Position numbers and translations under genes: made by a program
Assembly: GCF_027943255.1 (NCBI RefSeq)
Contig: NC_072893.1
Span: forward strand, 95,673,784 to 95,737,783
Length of the DNA stretch: 64,000 bases
Reading direction: 5' to 3'
DNA from: Anastrepha obliqua
Lineage: Eukaryota; Arthropoda; Insecta; Diptera; Tephritidae
The notes under the pieces: model-generated
Database searches by the model: none
What the model saw: the letters and a program-made list of their open reading frames with translations, nothing else
Told to the model about the DNA's origin: nothing
Shown here: positions 30,852 through 43,280 of the stretch, one piece after another
How the letters are laid out: each line of letters begins with the position of its first letter
How positions within the stretch are numbered: position 1 is the first letter of the stretch

Positions 30852-32323
30852 TAACAGATTTCGGGAGTTTTTTGCAGGTCGGAAGTAAAAGAATGAAGCA
30901 ATTGTTACATATGACACGTAATTTGTTCGCTTCTGCACCAAAAAAAACCCTGAAACCTCGCTTGATAAAAAATGGCGAAAAGTTCTGCTTAATTCTGTTC
31001 AGCTGGTGGTCATTTGGCATAGCGACTAGGCAACTTTTTTTCCAGCTGTTGAAAGTGATTTTAGAGGTGAATGTCGTTTTAGTTTTCATGGATATTTTTC
31101 GGATTTGAAACTACATACATATACACTGAAAAAGTCCAATAAGTCTATTGTATACTCCTATTGCAAAATTTCCTTTTTATATTCATTTAATTAATTAACT
31201 GTTCGTATAGAAAAAAAATTCTTCAACAAGTTCTTTTTAAATATCTTGGCTATTTAAAGATAAATAAGTATGTACATACGACCGTATGGGGAAAACTGGC
31301 AATTTGAGTAAGGGTGCATGAGGGTAATGCATTTCCCGGCAGTCGTTTAGTGCGCAATTATCTACATAAAAGCGTTTTATTTTACCCTCTTAAGAAATCG
31401 CGTGCACTAGTATAAATTTGTGTATGGACATACGCATGTGTATATGTATGTATGTATGGATGCATAATATGTACATAAGCTTAATGTCATATCCATGCAA
31501 GTTAAAAAAGTTATGTGTTTCTGTATGAAGGGGCGGAAATCAATTTACACGTCACAAGCACTTTTAAGTGTCAATAAGGTCCTTGGCGAATTGCAGAAAG
31601 TGGCAACGCAGCTGCGGCGATTACTCGTAAATGCAATAATTACACATACTTATGTATTTGCTCAATATGGATGTGTGTACGTATACATATGTGCGTGGGT
31701 ATTTAGAAGGGAATCGCGTCTCGCCTGAAAAAATAAATTATTTTTTCTTTACCATTTGCGGTCATTCGTCAGATATGTCACATACATAATGTACGAATAT
31801 ATGCGAATGTAAGTATGTACGAACGCTTGCATAGCTATAAATTAGTCACATTTTTCTACTTTTGAACATTTTCAATTAAAAATCCAATAAGCTAACAGGT
31901 TTATTAAAGAGATTAAAATCAATTAGTTACTTAAATTTATGTACATATATATTATACTTACATATGAATGTACTGTCTTAGTTATTTAGGGGCCACAGAA
32001 ATTTAGTTTTCTTTCTACACTCTTCAAACTTGCAAAATTTTTCGTGTGAAACTGATTTACAATTACGTCAACTTTTGCCGGAAAATATTCATATAATAGG
32101 TCACTAAAACTTGATTTTATTTAAAATTGAAATTATTAATTTTGTTTAAAATTAAAATGAAATAATGTGCAGATACTGGTCCTAAGTCCAGTAATTTGAA
32201 AATGCGGTTGCAGAAATTGCCTATCACTGAGCTGATACTTACATTTTGTTAACTACACAGTTGAAAAGCCACTTTAGGGCCTCAACCAATCAAATTGGTA
32301 ACGGTAAATATCTCTGCATAAAG
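30852..32323. other. Non-coding stretch
   Basis: No supported gene. Overlapping frames at 30718-31108 and 31495-31728 lack domains. CATATGTATG-type microsatellites occur near 31435-31460 and 31790-31820. Confidence 0.5.
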
Positions 32324-32337
32324 GCCATCCTTCACCT

Positions 32338-35054
32338 TTTTTTTTTGTTTTTTTTTTTAAGGAGGTTGAAATCAAAATGTCAGAAACATCTTAAAGGTGC
32401 CGTCACACCAATGGTATGTGGGGCACGCTCCCACTAATACTATAATAATCCTTCACCTCGCCTAGATCTTCCCTGGGACCACAAAAGTATAACTTCTGGG
32501 TAGAGCCGCGTTTATGTCCGAAGACACAACAGGTACCCGCGTCCAGGTTCCTCTCCTGTAGGCGTATGAAGGCTATACACCGTCGATAGTCTCAATTACT
32601 ATGTTTATAGGTGGTCCAAAGTAAAGGAGGCATTGGAAAGCTTGCAGTAGTGTTATCTTAATTCAGTATAGCTCGTTCCTCTCTAAAGCTGTCGCAATAA
32701 AACATGACGTGTTCTGCGTTTTCGTCTGTATTCGGGCAGTTTGGACAGAAAAGGCTGTTTGCCAGCCTAAAACGGTGCATGTATTCCTGAAAACAGCCAT
32801 GTCCGCTGAGCAACTGTGAAAGGTAATAGTCGGTGTCTCCATGTTTTCTCATTAACCACTCATCAACACGTGGTATGAGTTTGTAGGTCCAACATCCGCT
32901 TTGTGACTCATCACACCGTTGTTGCCACCGGCCTATTGTCAGCAGTCGCTCCGCTGCTTTTTCTCCCGATGTGGGCCGCATTCCCTGTCTGTTATAGAGC
33001 CGAAACATTTAATCTGCCAAGAGGTTTAGGGGTATCTTTCTCGCTATTACGCAGATTTCATCATCAGACACCGTTCTATACGCGCAAACTACACGCAGCG
33101 CGCCTTGCCTATATGTCTGGGTGACTTCTCGTAGATTAGACTTTTTGGTCCCCTCCCAGATAGGTGCTGCATACAGAATTATAGTATAGAGTCAGCAACC
33201 AATGACAGTAGCCGTCTGCGATTTCCCTGGGGCCCTCCTATATTAGGGAGAAGTCGCGTTAGGGCACCATTGATGGAAGCCGCCTTGGAACTTACATTTA
33301 TTAAATGCTGCCTGAAACAAAGTCTTGTGTCGATCCAGACCCCAAGATATTTGATCGCCTTTTTCGAGACTATACGGTGTGTACCTATGTTCAGCTCAAA
33401 GGACTTTCGCCCTCCTGCACTTATTAGAACTGCCTCGGTTTTGTTACCGGCTAAATCTAACTTAGCCTCGTTAAGCCATCGTTGAACTCTCGCTGCAGCA
33501 TCGTTGCACTTTTCCTTTAATTGGTCAAGTTTCCCACAATTTCGGCGTTTGGCGGGAGCTTCACAAGCTCGTACATGATGTTGCATCGTACATGATGTTC
33601 CACAAAGTTGGTCCCAGCACTGAACCTTGTGGTACACCACCTGAGACCTTGTACGTTTTTTGTCCATTTTCAGTTTCATATCGCAGAAAGCGGTCACTTA
33701 GATAACTGCTGATAATGCGGACAAGGTAGGCTGGTACATTGAAACCTTTGAGGGCCGAGTTAAAAGCATTTCTAACATATAGGGTGATCACAGGGCAGAA
33801 CTTTCTTGCCGATCTTCCCGAACTTATAGCCCTGTGCGCTATTTCCACCGTAGATGTAGCTTTCCGGAAGCTGAATTGGTTGTCTGAGAGACTTGTCGAG
33901 CCTTCCAGATGCTCCTGAAGTCGTTCGCAGATAATGCGTTCCAGTACCTTTCCCACTGCGTCCAGCAGACATAGGGGTCTGTATGATCGGGTTGTTTGCC
34001 CGGTTTAAGCAGGAGAACCAGACGTTGTATTTTCCATCTCGCTGGGAACTTTCCTTCGGTAAGACATGCCGTGTATAGGTAGGTCTGAAAAAATTTCCGG
34101 AGTTGACCGTATTGCATCTTTTAACGCTATATTGGGAATCCCGTCAGGCCCGGGGGCTTTGCTATCCTTTATCCTCGTTAAGGTCCTAAGAACTTCTTCT
34201 TCCGTAACTTGTGGAACCATTGCAATTTCTGTTATTACACTATTTTGTGAGTCCCCTGCTTCCTATTTTTTCCATTAGTACCGGACAGGTCGGCTGTGGC
34301 GCTATTGGTCCTTTAATTTTGCTCATAACTATTTTGTAAGCTAATACCCAATTCATTCATTGTCGGCTTGCTTTCGCAGCTCCTTAAAGCAACGATTTTT
34401 GGCTTTTTGTATTGCGTTTTTAAGCCACAATTTTCGGCATTTATAATCACTCTGAAGTTCATCGTAGTTTGTACGGCCTCGCGCTCTTTGAGCTTTTCTT
34501 CTAGCAGAGTTACTATCCTTACGTAGTTTAGCTATTTCATCTGTCCACCAATATGCTGGCTTTCGGTTTCCCCTGTATCTGGATCTTGGCATCGTTGCGT
34601 CGCAAGCTCTTTCTAATCGGACGGCTATTTCTTCTGTCATCTCCTCTGCTGGTTTGCTCAAGATGTATATGTCTGCCCATACTTGTCCAAAAGCCACTGC
34701 GTTAAAATCTTTTTGTTTCCATCTTTTCTTGACTGTCTTAGATGCAGTCCTCGGCATTACAGTGGATACGTCCATTACAATGGCCAGGTGGTCGCTAATT
34801 GTATAAATTGACTCGTCAAATTTCCATTTTGTACGATTCGCTGTGATACGATCAGCAAATGCTAGGTCAATTATAGATTGCCCTCTAGTGATTGCCCCGG
34901 AGTGTTGAGCAATACAAGGTCCATTGCTGCAAACGTTTCTTCTACAATTTTCCCTCTTGCGTTTGTATACGTGCTGCCCCAACCTCTGGATCATGCGTTG
35001 AAGTGACCTGCAATTAGAACAGGTCGCTTACTCCTAAATTCTGGCTCTAGTGCC
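32338..35054 (-). mobile_element. R1-like LINE, 5'-truncated, 14-bp target duplication
   Basis: A minus-strand retrotransposon. Its A-rich tail appears as T-runs from 32338, and the truncated 5' end is at 35054. The identical 14-mer GCCATCCTTCACCT flanks both sides (32324-32337 and 35055-35068), which proves target-primed insertion. It contains the endonuclease C-terminal part, RT and zinc knuckle, all decayed. Confidence 0.9.
32658..35030 (-). pseudogene. R1-clade-like ORF2 (endonuclease, RT, zinc knuckle), multiply broken
   Basis: From high to low coordinates: PVLIAGHFNA then SRGW (endonuclease DFN motif, mutated to HFN); SIIDLAFADRITAN and YTISDHLAIVMDV (SDH motif); KAPGPDGIPNIALK; LLKPGKQP; RKATSTVEIAHRA; GGVPQGSVLGPTLWNIMYD; KAIKYLGVWIDTRLCFRQHL; and the terminal CPNCPNTDENAEHVMFYCDS zinc knuckle at about 32700-32760. 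No RNase H is seen, which separates it from the LOA-type copies. At least five frame breaks are needed to connect the fragments. The YADD box is not preserved in a readable frame. R1 clade is the best fit, by motif style only. Confidence 0.85.
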
Positions 35055-35068
35055 GCCATCCTTCACCT

Positions 35069-35903
35069 CAACAAAATTTTTGTACAGTGGGTTAAAGTTT
35101 CAATTTATTGGTCTAATGCGCCTTTAATTTATTAGAAATATTAAGTATAAAGCAAGTTAAAATGTCATTACCATCTTCAATGGCCTGTAATAAAGTTTAG
35201 CAAGAAATTTGTAACTCCTTAACTGCTAAAATTTGCGGACTTTAACGATAATATCGCTTTTCAGCACTCTAACTTTTGCTTTTACAGTATGCGTGAATTG
35301 CAATTTATTCTGATTCATCCTGCATCTACTTTGATGATAACTAAAATTTTTTTAACTTTTTATAACACTCCCACTTTTTTCACACTCACCTTAATGCGTG
35401 GTAGCTTTTAACCTTCGGTGACCCCTATTAAAATTTTCCGCTTGCAATATCAGTGATATAAATAACTGTATTCTTAAAATCAATCAAGCTTATACCGTAT
35501 TAGCAAATTTATATCCGATAATGCACTAACTCTTAGCAGTCCCAAATGATTGTTATCTCTAGTAAGCCCCTCGACACTTTATCATTTTCAAGTATCTTAC
35601 TTGGCGTCTTTGCCATCAAATATGTGGTGACGGCTGAAATAATTTTGGAATAATTTTCAACCAAATATTAACTTGGGATAGTCATATAAATATAGTCTTC
35701 TGCACAGCGCCACACTGTACTCCTCAACGTATTCGCGTATGTTGTGGCTTCGTTATTGTATAATATATAGCATATGATCTCGCAATCAGAGCAAGATCCC
35801 ACGCTTCCCATCATGCTGACACTATATATTCCACGTCCCCGGATAAGCTTCTTCAGGTCAGATCCCTTTTATTTTTACACAAAATTTACTACTTTAATAT
35901 CTA
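35069..35903. other. Non-coding stretch
   Basis: No gene is supported. AT-rich, no clear repeat structure. Confidence 0.5.
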
Positions 35904-36841
35904 TCTCTTCTGCTCAAATATGAACGAGACTTTATCAATAAAACGGTCCGCGGATGACATATGGCAAAAATAAATTTTTTGTTGGATGGTAGGACTGTTA
36001 TAAGCTTACATGGCAAATTTCAGCGTGATATGTCACATAGTTTGTTTTCTGTGCTACTGTAAACAAGTTAAGCTCGAGTGTGTTCTTCGAATTTAACGAT
36101 GGAAATTCAAGTTGAACAAAGAATTTGTTTGAAATTTTGTTATTCCAACAAAATTTCGGCTTCAGACGCCTTAAAAATGTTGCAGACAACCTATGGCGAC
36201 TCTGCTCTATCGCGTGCACGTGTTTTCCAGTGGTACAAATCGTTCAAAGAGGGCCGTACATCAACCCAAAAAACCACGCCAAAGTCGCTCAAAAATTAAG
36301 GTTATGCTGACTGTTTTTTTCGATTACGAAGGTGTGGTGCACTCGGAGTTCCTTCCGCAAGGCGGATCGGTTAACGCTGAATATTATTTAGACGTTTTAA
36401 AGCGTTTGCGCGAGAACATTCGTCTTAAAAGGAAGGAATTGTGGGACAACAAGTCATGGTTCTTGCATCACGATAATGCACCAGCTCACACATCACCTCT
36501 TGTTCGCGATTATTTGAACAAAAATAATGTTAATATCGTTCCGCAAGCAACGTATTCGCCTGATATGGTTCCATGTGACTTTTTCCTGTTTCCCAAGCTC
36601 AAGTTGCCGCTCCGTGGAAAACATTTTGAGACAATTGAAGTCATAAAAGAGAATTCGAAGAAGGAACTGAAATCCATACCGAAATCGGCCTTCCAGAAAT
36701 GCTATGATGATTGGAAAAAAACGTTGGCATATGTGTATCGCCTCCAATGGTGATTACTTTGAAGGAGATAAAATAAAAATTGAACAATAATTAACCGTTT
36801 GTGTTTTATTAAATCAGTCTCGTTCATATTTGAGCAGAAGG
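35904..36841 (+). mobile_element. DD34D mariner with internal deletion
   Basis: Inverted ends TTCTGCTCAAATATGAACGA (35908) and TCGTTCATATTTGAGCAGAA (36820). The outermost few bases are less certain. The length of about 935 bp is some 350 bp short of a full mariner, matching the deletion in the transposase. Confidence 0.88.
36099..36753 (+). pseudogene. Mariner DD34D transposase, internally deleted
   Basis: The start at 36099 gives MEIQVEQRICLKFCYSNKIS and the helix-turn-helix SRARVFQWYKSFKEGRTS. It is then joined out of frame to PRQSRSKIKVMLTVFFDYEG. The deletion removes the second DNA-binding subdomain and D1. D2 is in FLHHDNAPAHTS and D3 in YSPDMVPCDFFLFPKLK, spaced by 34 residues. The C-terminus is WKKTLAYVYRLQW. 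The catalytic half is open from 36193. Without D1 it is inactive. Confidence 0.9.
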
Positions 36842-36963
36842 TATATTAGCACTAAAGCAGATAATAATAATTAAGTGTTTTCTTGTTTCTTTGAATGTTG
36901 TTACGTTTGTAACTTAAAACATCTTTGAAAATTTAATGTTTAAAAATTATGATTTAATTTTTC

Positions 36964-37273
36964 GTGGCCGCCGTAGCCGAATGGGTTGATGCGTAACTAA
37001 CATTCGGAATTCACATAGCGGACGTAGGTTCGAATCTCGGTGAAACACCAAAATTAAGAAAAACATTTTTCTAATATCGGTCGCCCCTCGGAAGGCAATG
37101 GCAAACCTCCGAGTGTATTTCTGCCATGAAAAAGCTCCTCATAAAAATATCTGCCGTTCGGAGTCGGCTTGAAACTGTAGGTCCCTCCATTTGTGGAACA
37201 ACATCAAGACGCACACCACAAATAGGAGGAGGAGCTCGGCCAAATACCCAGAAAGGGTGTACGCGCCAATTAT
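36964..37273 (+). mobile_element. tRNA-derived SINE, plus orientation
   Basis: It starts GTGGCCGCCGTAGCCGAATG, with A-box-like TAGCCGAATGGG, B-box-like GGTTCGAATCTCGG at 37028 and a body ending GCGCCAATTATATATATA. It is almost complete. A DD41D-derived MITE is inserted directly in the TA tail at 37279-37280. Confidence 0.88.
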
Positions 37274-37280
37274 ATATATA

Positions 37281-37639
37281 AAGGGTTTTTCAATAAGGGC
37301 GGGTAGATGTTGAAATGGAATAAAATGGCGTTTGCTGTGTGGCACGTAGCGCCGTCCTGCTGGAACCACATGTCCATATGGTTCAATATGGGCCATAAGA
37401 AATTGGAAGGGCCACCACGTCTACCGAAAAATGGGCGCAATGCACGCAATGTTTGCGTTAGTGAACACTAATTTTGATAATAAAGTTTTATCATTTGAAC
37501 GTGCTGCTCAATCGTGTAACTTGCCATGATGATTTGGCATAAACAACTGAATAATAAAGAAAAGATTTGACAGATGTCACCAAAACAAAATGGCTGCCAC
37601 AGGGTGCCAAAATCGACCCGCGCCAATTGAAAAACCCTT
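37281..37639 (-). mobile_element. DD41D-derived MITE, copy 2 (359 bp)
   Basis: TA-flanked, with the same ends as copy 1 at 30482-30849 and near-identical sequence. It lacks the 9 bp GTCTAGGTC that in copy 1 belongs to the relict transposase frame. It sits in the TA tail of the SINE. Confidence 0.9.
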
Positions 37640-37641
37640 TA

Positions 37642-38465
37642 TAATGGGTTTTGGTACAGATGGATTGTATATCAATGCCTTAATAATTATGAACCGTTTT
37701 ACAAATATTGCAGGATTTCGAAACTATTCAATATCAATGTTGTGATATTGCCGAAAAGTTATCGGGAATTGGTAAGTACTGAAAGAATATAATTCACCAA
37801 TAGTTTCGACCTGCACTAATACCACGTGTTTTTAAATAAAATTAGTTTTTCTGCGAGTAAATAAATAACAGAAATTTTATTCTCTTTAACTGCCTTTTTT
37901 AATTAACTTTCACGCAAGTTATTTGAAAGGCGGGTTAAAAAAAAAAAATTAACGGATGGGCGCTTACATCCAAGACTGGATCTACAGCCTCACACAGCCT
38001 GTATACTGTCTGGTCCCAACGTTTATTGTCTGTTTCAATTGCTTGCTTGCTAACTATCCACCACTTTATAGAAGAGAATAGTTGCTTTTGAAATTTGTTT
38101 GACTGGATATTCTTGATTTAAGCTAATATGCTTCATACTTTGCTATACGAAGCACTCAATTTACTGAGCTTTCCACGAAGATTTTAAATGCAGTTGCAAT
38201 TGCACTTTCAATCCAAAATGTGGTCGTTTTCGACTGGCTTTGTAATTTAAATTACCGCATTTAAAAAGTATTGTGGGCGATGAAGGTTTTCAAGATAACA
38301 TGAATCGCGGTTCTCTTTATTTGCGAAGTAAATAAAATATTGAAACATAATTTTTTCCATCCCTATTTGGTTTGGAAGTGTAAGAGTCTAAATATGAGTT
38401 GTAGTAGAGTACAGTAGTCAGTAATAGTAGGGACAGAAGCGAAAATTTGGTACATACATCTTTGA
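37642..38465. other. Non-coding stretch
   Basis: No gene is supported. AT-rich. Confidence 0.5.
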
Positions 38466-38467
38466 TA

Positions 38468-39329
38468 TGATGCTTTCCATTTCAATTCAACCGGGCTATT
38501 CGGGACATGTTCTTCGATTTCGATGTAACTCAAATATGTTGCTCTCTGGTCAAAATAATGAGACACGTATTTTTTTGTTCGCCCGAAAAAATTTTTTTTC
38601 AAGCTTTATCGGCAATTTTGTTTTTCGACTCAAAATCGATTTTTTTTAATAATATAAGAAAATTTTTTTTTTAAATGCTCATAACTTATTCAAAAATGAA
38701 CCGATTTTAATAATTTTGGGTTCAAAATGATCGTCATTACTTGCACAAGCGATTTCATGTAGAAACAGTTGCAAAAAGGTAGTTGAAAATTTTTTATTTT
38801 GCAAAAAACAAAAAGTGCGAAACAGGTTTTTTACTCAAAAATTCATTACTCAAAAACAACGCATTTTAGCTACTAGGCATTCAGCTCTATTAAAGTTTGA
38901 GATGTCCTTTTGATTTGGAAAAAGTTATAAAAAAAAAAAATACACTTTGTGAAATATTGAATTTCGAAAAAATTTCAATTTTTTTTCTTTTTTGCTAAAT
39001 AAAAAATTTTCAACTACTTTTTTGCAATTGTTTCTACATGAAGTCGCTCGTGTAAGTAATTACGATCATTTTGAACCCAGAATTATTAAAATCGGTTCAT
39101 TTTTGACTAAGTTATGGGCATTTAAAAAAAATTTTTTCTTATATAATTAAAAAAAAATCGAGTTTGAGCCGAAAAACAAAATTGCCGATAACTCTTGAAA
39201 AAAAATTTTTTCGGGCGAACAAAAAAATACGTGTCTCATTATTTTGACCAGAGAGCAACATATTTGAGTTACATCAAAATCGAAGAACATAACCCGAATA
39301 GCCCGGTTGAATTGAAATGGAAAGCATCA
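38468..39329. mobile_element. Foldback-type element with arms of about 340 bp
   Basis: TA-flanked ends TGATGCTTTCCATTTCAATT and the complement AATTGAAATGGAAAGCATCA. The arms pair through shared blocks such as TCTGGTCAAAATAATGAGAC, CGGGCGAAC/GTTCGCCCG, AACCGATTTTAATAATT and TGTTTCTACATGAA. A spacer of roughly 160 bp remains. Because the arms mirror each other, the same peptide (MKKNFFGRTKKYVSHYF...) can be read on both strands. It is an artefact, not a gene. Confidence 0.9.
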
Positions 39330-39331
39330 TA

Positions 39332-41472
39332 TACATTTCCGCACGTTCTTCTATCACTGAGCTCTGTTTCAATCTGCTTGCACCTTGAGTGTGTGTGTTG
39401 AAAATTTTTTTGCTTTGGAAATAGACACTCTTTTCTGTAGACGAGTATTCTTCAGGTTACTATCGCAATGTAGTAAAAAGGCTTCTTAATCCCACACTAC
39501 TCTAAAAAAATATGAGCCCTGAGCTAACCTCTTCTTTAACGTCTTCTTTAACTTCTTCTGCACCATAAAATGAGTTTCTAAAGGGCTTTTAAGGCAATTA
39601 TCACTAAAGGAATCCTTACCTCAAACCATAAGTTTTACTTATCCCACCCAGTGTATTGTGTTCAAACCGTTCTCAATTGGTATATGAAGTATTTGTAACA
39701 AAGCCCTGAGCTATTGGCACTTTGTAATCTAATTCCATTTACACAACTATACAAAGATGTAGAGAATACAAAGGAGACGTTATCAGCACACCGCTACTTT
39801 GCTCTTGGCGAATTTGGCATTTGAATGACGTCAACACAGAATATAAGCTATCGTTTGTGTTAGTTACTTGTTTGTGAATCAATCATTGAATGTTTTGATC
39901 TTTAAACTAAACCAAATAATAAGAATTAAGTGCCACGTTTTAAATTGTGAAAGCCCAATGAATGCCACGATGTACGAGTATTCTATCGTTCTCGGCTTTC
40001 CCCTCACTATCGCTTATTTTTTCTCTTCTTTTCGTTTGTTTATTTTCTGTGCTAGCGTCATGGGCTTGGGAAGGCACAATCTTATATTCTAGCATTCTTG
40101 CACAATCACCTTATATTTTTCAGTATATTTTCCTTCTGGATTTTCCTTTTCCAATTCTTGTATTGCTTTAGAGTTTTAAAATTTAACTAAATTCTCAAAC
40201 CCTCTACTCAATATTAGTCTACTTCAGTCCCTTGATCTGGTATTGTTAGTTTCTGAGAACTTGAGCGAAACCGCTGTGCTTACCACGTACAGCGCTCCTA
40301 AATTCATGCACAGCGTTAGTTGTGGTTGATGCGCAAGGTCTCTTCTCTAGCCTCATAACCTAAATGTCATTCTCTTTAATGTTTGCAATTCATAAATTTT
40401 AATTTAAAATAAATTTGCTGTACTATTGTTTATGCCTGTGTAAACCCATTTCAGTTTAATTAAGTCATTTCCACTCTCTCCAACTTCATTTGCTATAGGT
40501 GAATTTACGAAATTATTTCAATCTTGTCACTAACTGTCGTTATCAGTTGCGAGACAGAAGCCAAAAATGCTGATAGAAAAATTAGAAAAAATCATGGATG
40601 GAAAATTGACAATTTGGCGGTGAAATGCTAACACTGCAACTAAGTGTGTACATAGAAAAACAACAACGACGAAGTCAAACGCAAACGCAAATACCAAATA
40701 CAAAAACAACAATCAAATTGGCTGCAATGGCTGCAATGAAAACAAAATCAACAGCTAACCATATAAAGTAGCAAAAACAAAAACAAAAGCACGTTCAGCG
40801 CTGGCAACGCAGGCATAGTAAACATTAGCACCGCGGCACGTTAGCGGCCGCACACATTTTGCGTGGAAGGTAGGATAGGCGTATGAGTGAAAAAGGTGCC
40901 AAGTGATTAAGTGGTGGTGGGAACGGATCCGCTTTCATAGCCTCTTATTTTGTTTATTTCGTTTATTGCGTTGGTAAACACTTTACGAGCACTAAGCCAC
41001 CAGTAACACCAGCAAAAGCAGGAGATGCGCCAAGGACGCCGCCTCACTTGCGCATAGACAGACATGCATATGTATGTGTATGTGCATATACATATGCGTA
41101 CATGCTTATTACTTGAAAGGGCTTGGCGCGAGTATTTCGCTACTAAGCGCTCCTAAGCATACAATCACACACATATATACACCAAGCATACACACATGCA
41201 CACTCTTTGAGAGCGTGTTATTTATGTGCATAAATTCCGAATGAAACAAAAAACAGCTTAAAGAACGAGAACGGCGTTGTTGTGAAGGTTTTTGAGTGTT
41301 TTCATTTAATATATGTTAATAATTAAAATTTAAAATAATAGCAAAACGTATATCTGTTCATCATCGATGGTGCCGAATGTTAAGATGAAAGCAAAATGTT
41401 TTTTTGTCGGAAATTGCAAAATTGGGTATTAATTACTCCATCCGGAAGATGATCGAACAAATGCTCCAAAAT
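39332..41472. other. Non-coding stretch, some of it complex sequence
   Basis: No supported coding region. At 40560-40920 the sequence is A/C-rich with CAA repeats (ACAACAACGACG) and a GCGGCCGC site, resembling fly 5' UTR or regulatory DNA. CATATGTATGTG microsatellite lies near 41065-41100. No exon could be demonstrated. Confidence 0.45.
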
Positions 41473-43152
41473 AGGAGCTCTGGAATCTCGCTCTAAACAA
41501 TTTGCTTCGAAATCTCGAAAAAGCAGGCTGCAAGGTTGTACTCTATGCAGATGATATTGCTCTCTGCGCGTCAGGCAAACACCTGAATACCCTCACTGAG
41601 CTCATGCAACGCTCAATCAATATTCTGTCAAAATGGTGCACTGAATGCGGACTAAATGCGAATCCAGCAAAGACAGATCTTGTTCTCTTCAGTAGGAGAC
41701 AACAATCTCCTCCACTGCAAATAATAACTTTAAAATGGGAATCATTACTTCTATCAGATTCAGCTAAATATCTAGGAGTTATTCTAGATAGGAAGTTGAG
41801 TTGGAAATTGAACATTGTAAAACAGATGTAAAAAAGCTTTCATAGCTCTTTATACTTGTAAGAAAGCTATAGGCAAAACCTAGGGGTTTTTCACCTCGGA
41901 TCATCTATTGGATATATACCTCGATTATCAAACCGAAACTCTGCTACGGTGTGGTTGTATGGTGGAGAGCACTCGAAAAACGGTGTAGAGTAGCCACTAT
42001 TGATCGAGTCCAAAGAACAGCCTGCCTCCTGATAACAGGATGCTTAAGTACAACCCCTACTAAGGCTCTAAATACGTTGCTTCACTTGTTCCCCAACGAT
42101 CTGGCTGGCAAAGCGATTGCAGCGAAAGCATATCGAAATGGAAAAAGTATCTTGACCATTCGGCCATACTGAACAGGAACACTGTTATCTCTTCCGATAT
42201 GTACTATCATGTAAGTCTTTCATCACCACCCTTGCTATTCTCCTGTTCACTCCCAACCAGGGAAGAATGGAAGACAAATCTTACCGAAATCGATGGCCCT
42301 CTGATTATATGTACAGATGGCTCAAAACAAGACGGTAAAGTGGGATTTGGAATCTTTTCCAATTCCCCTCACATCAATCTATAATTTAGATTACACGACT
42401 ACTGTAGTGTATTCTAAGCGGAAGTATGCGCTATCTGGTATGCTGCGAAAATTATCTTAGAAAAGAGAATATCACTGGAGGATATCCGCTTTTTCACCGA
42501 CAGTCAAGCGGCCGTTCGAGCACTCAGCTCCTCTTATACCCACTCAGATGTGGTTCGATCCTGTCTCTTATCTCTTAACGAGGTAAGTGTTCAGAATTCT
42601 GTCCAAGTTATCTGGATACCGGGTCACAGTGGATTCGAAGGTAACTGCAAAGCTGATGAACTCGCAAGAGCTGGAGCTGCGCAATCAAATGTTAGTAACT
42701 TACCCATAATCCACATTCCGCTCTCAACATGTAAAATGATCATTGATCGAGAATTTGACAGCATTGCTGATCGGAGGTGGCGAGTGGAAACTACTTGCGT
42801 TACGACCAGACAAATCTGGCCATCCTACAATCTGAAACAGACAAAAACCCTTATAAGTCTTTCGAAACACGAACTAAGGCATATAATATCTCTTATCACC
42901 GGCCACTGCCTTTTGGGCACTCACGCACGTCGGCTCGGGGTTCCTCAAAATGACCTGTGCAGATACTGCGAGGTCGAAGATGAGGAAGTATCGAGCAGGC
43001 ATTTGCTGTGCAGTTGTCCCGGCCTAGCCAGAAATCGACTCGCTCTTCTAGGCTCTCCAACAATTGACAATCTTTCAGTACTCTCGAACCTGAAAATCGA
43101 ATCTCTCATTAAATTCTCGAAACGAATTAATATCTTGGACCAAAATCTATAG
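41473..43152 (+). pseudogene. LINE ORF2 C-terminal part: RT palm, RNase H, zinc knuckle
   Basis: The start reads LWNLALNNLLRNLEKAG, then the YADD box in KVVLYADDIALCAS. Next come GLNANPAKTDLVLFS and KYLGVILDRKLSWK. After a frameshift near 41830 and others to 42400, the RNase H domain shows ICTDGSKQDGK, a damaged AEVCAIW after a stop, FFTDSQAAVRAL and WIPGHSGFEGNCKADELA. The C-terminus carries CRYCEVEDEEVSSRHLLCSC. RNase H degrades the RNA strand during reverse transcription. Its presence places the element in the I/LOA group rather than Jockey or R1. Multiple stops make it inactive. Confidence 0.88.
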
Positions 43153-43280
43153 TAAAAATCTCGGTTAGGTGGGGAAATCATATAATATAACGAGCTACAT
43201 GGCAACACAACGGACCCAGCTTGCGGTCTATGTGGCATTCTGATGCGGGGTCACCTTTAAACCAACCAACCAACCAAAAT
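41473..43280 (+). mobile_element. LOA/I-type LINE, 5'-truncated, CCAA-repeat tail
   Basis: A plus-strand fragment starting inside the RT palm and ending in TTTAAACCAACCAACCAACC. A possible 7-bp duplication, CCAAAAT (about 41465 and 43272), overlaps the tail and is not secure. The tail matches that of the minus-strand LINE at 57046-62347, suggesting the same clade. Confidence 0.85.

Noticed and set aside
36964..37040. tRNA gene suggested by A-box and B-box motifs
   Set aside because: The same motifs recur in all copies with a common 240-bp body and a TA tail, and no cloverleaf with acceptor-stem pairing is evident. It is a SINE head.
38363..39401. Conserved peptide MKKNFFGRTKKYVSHYF on both strands
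   Set aside because: It arises from mirrored arms of the foldback element, not from a duplicated gene.
40550..40900. CAA-rich, GCGGCCGC-containing segment as a host exon
   Set aside because: It looks like regulatory or UTR sequence, but no frame with splice signals could be supported.
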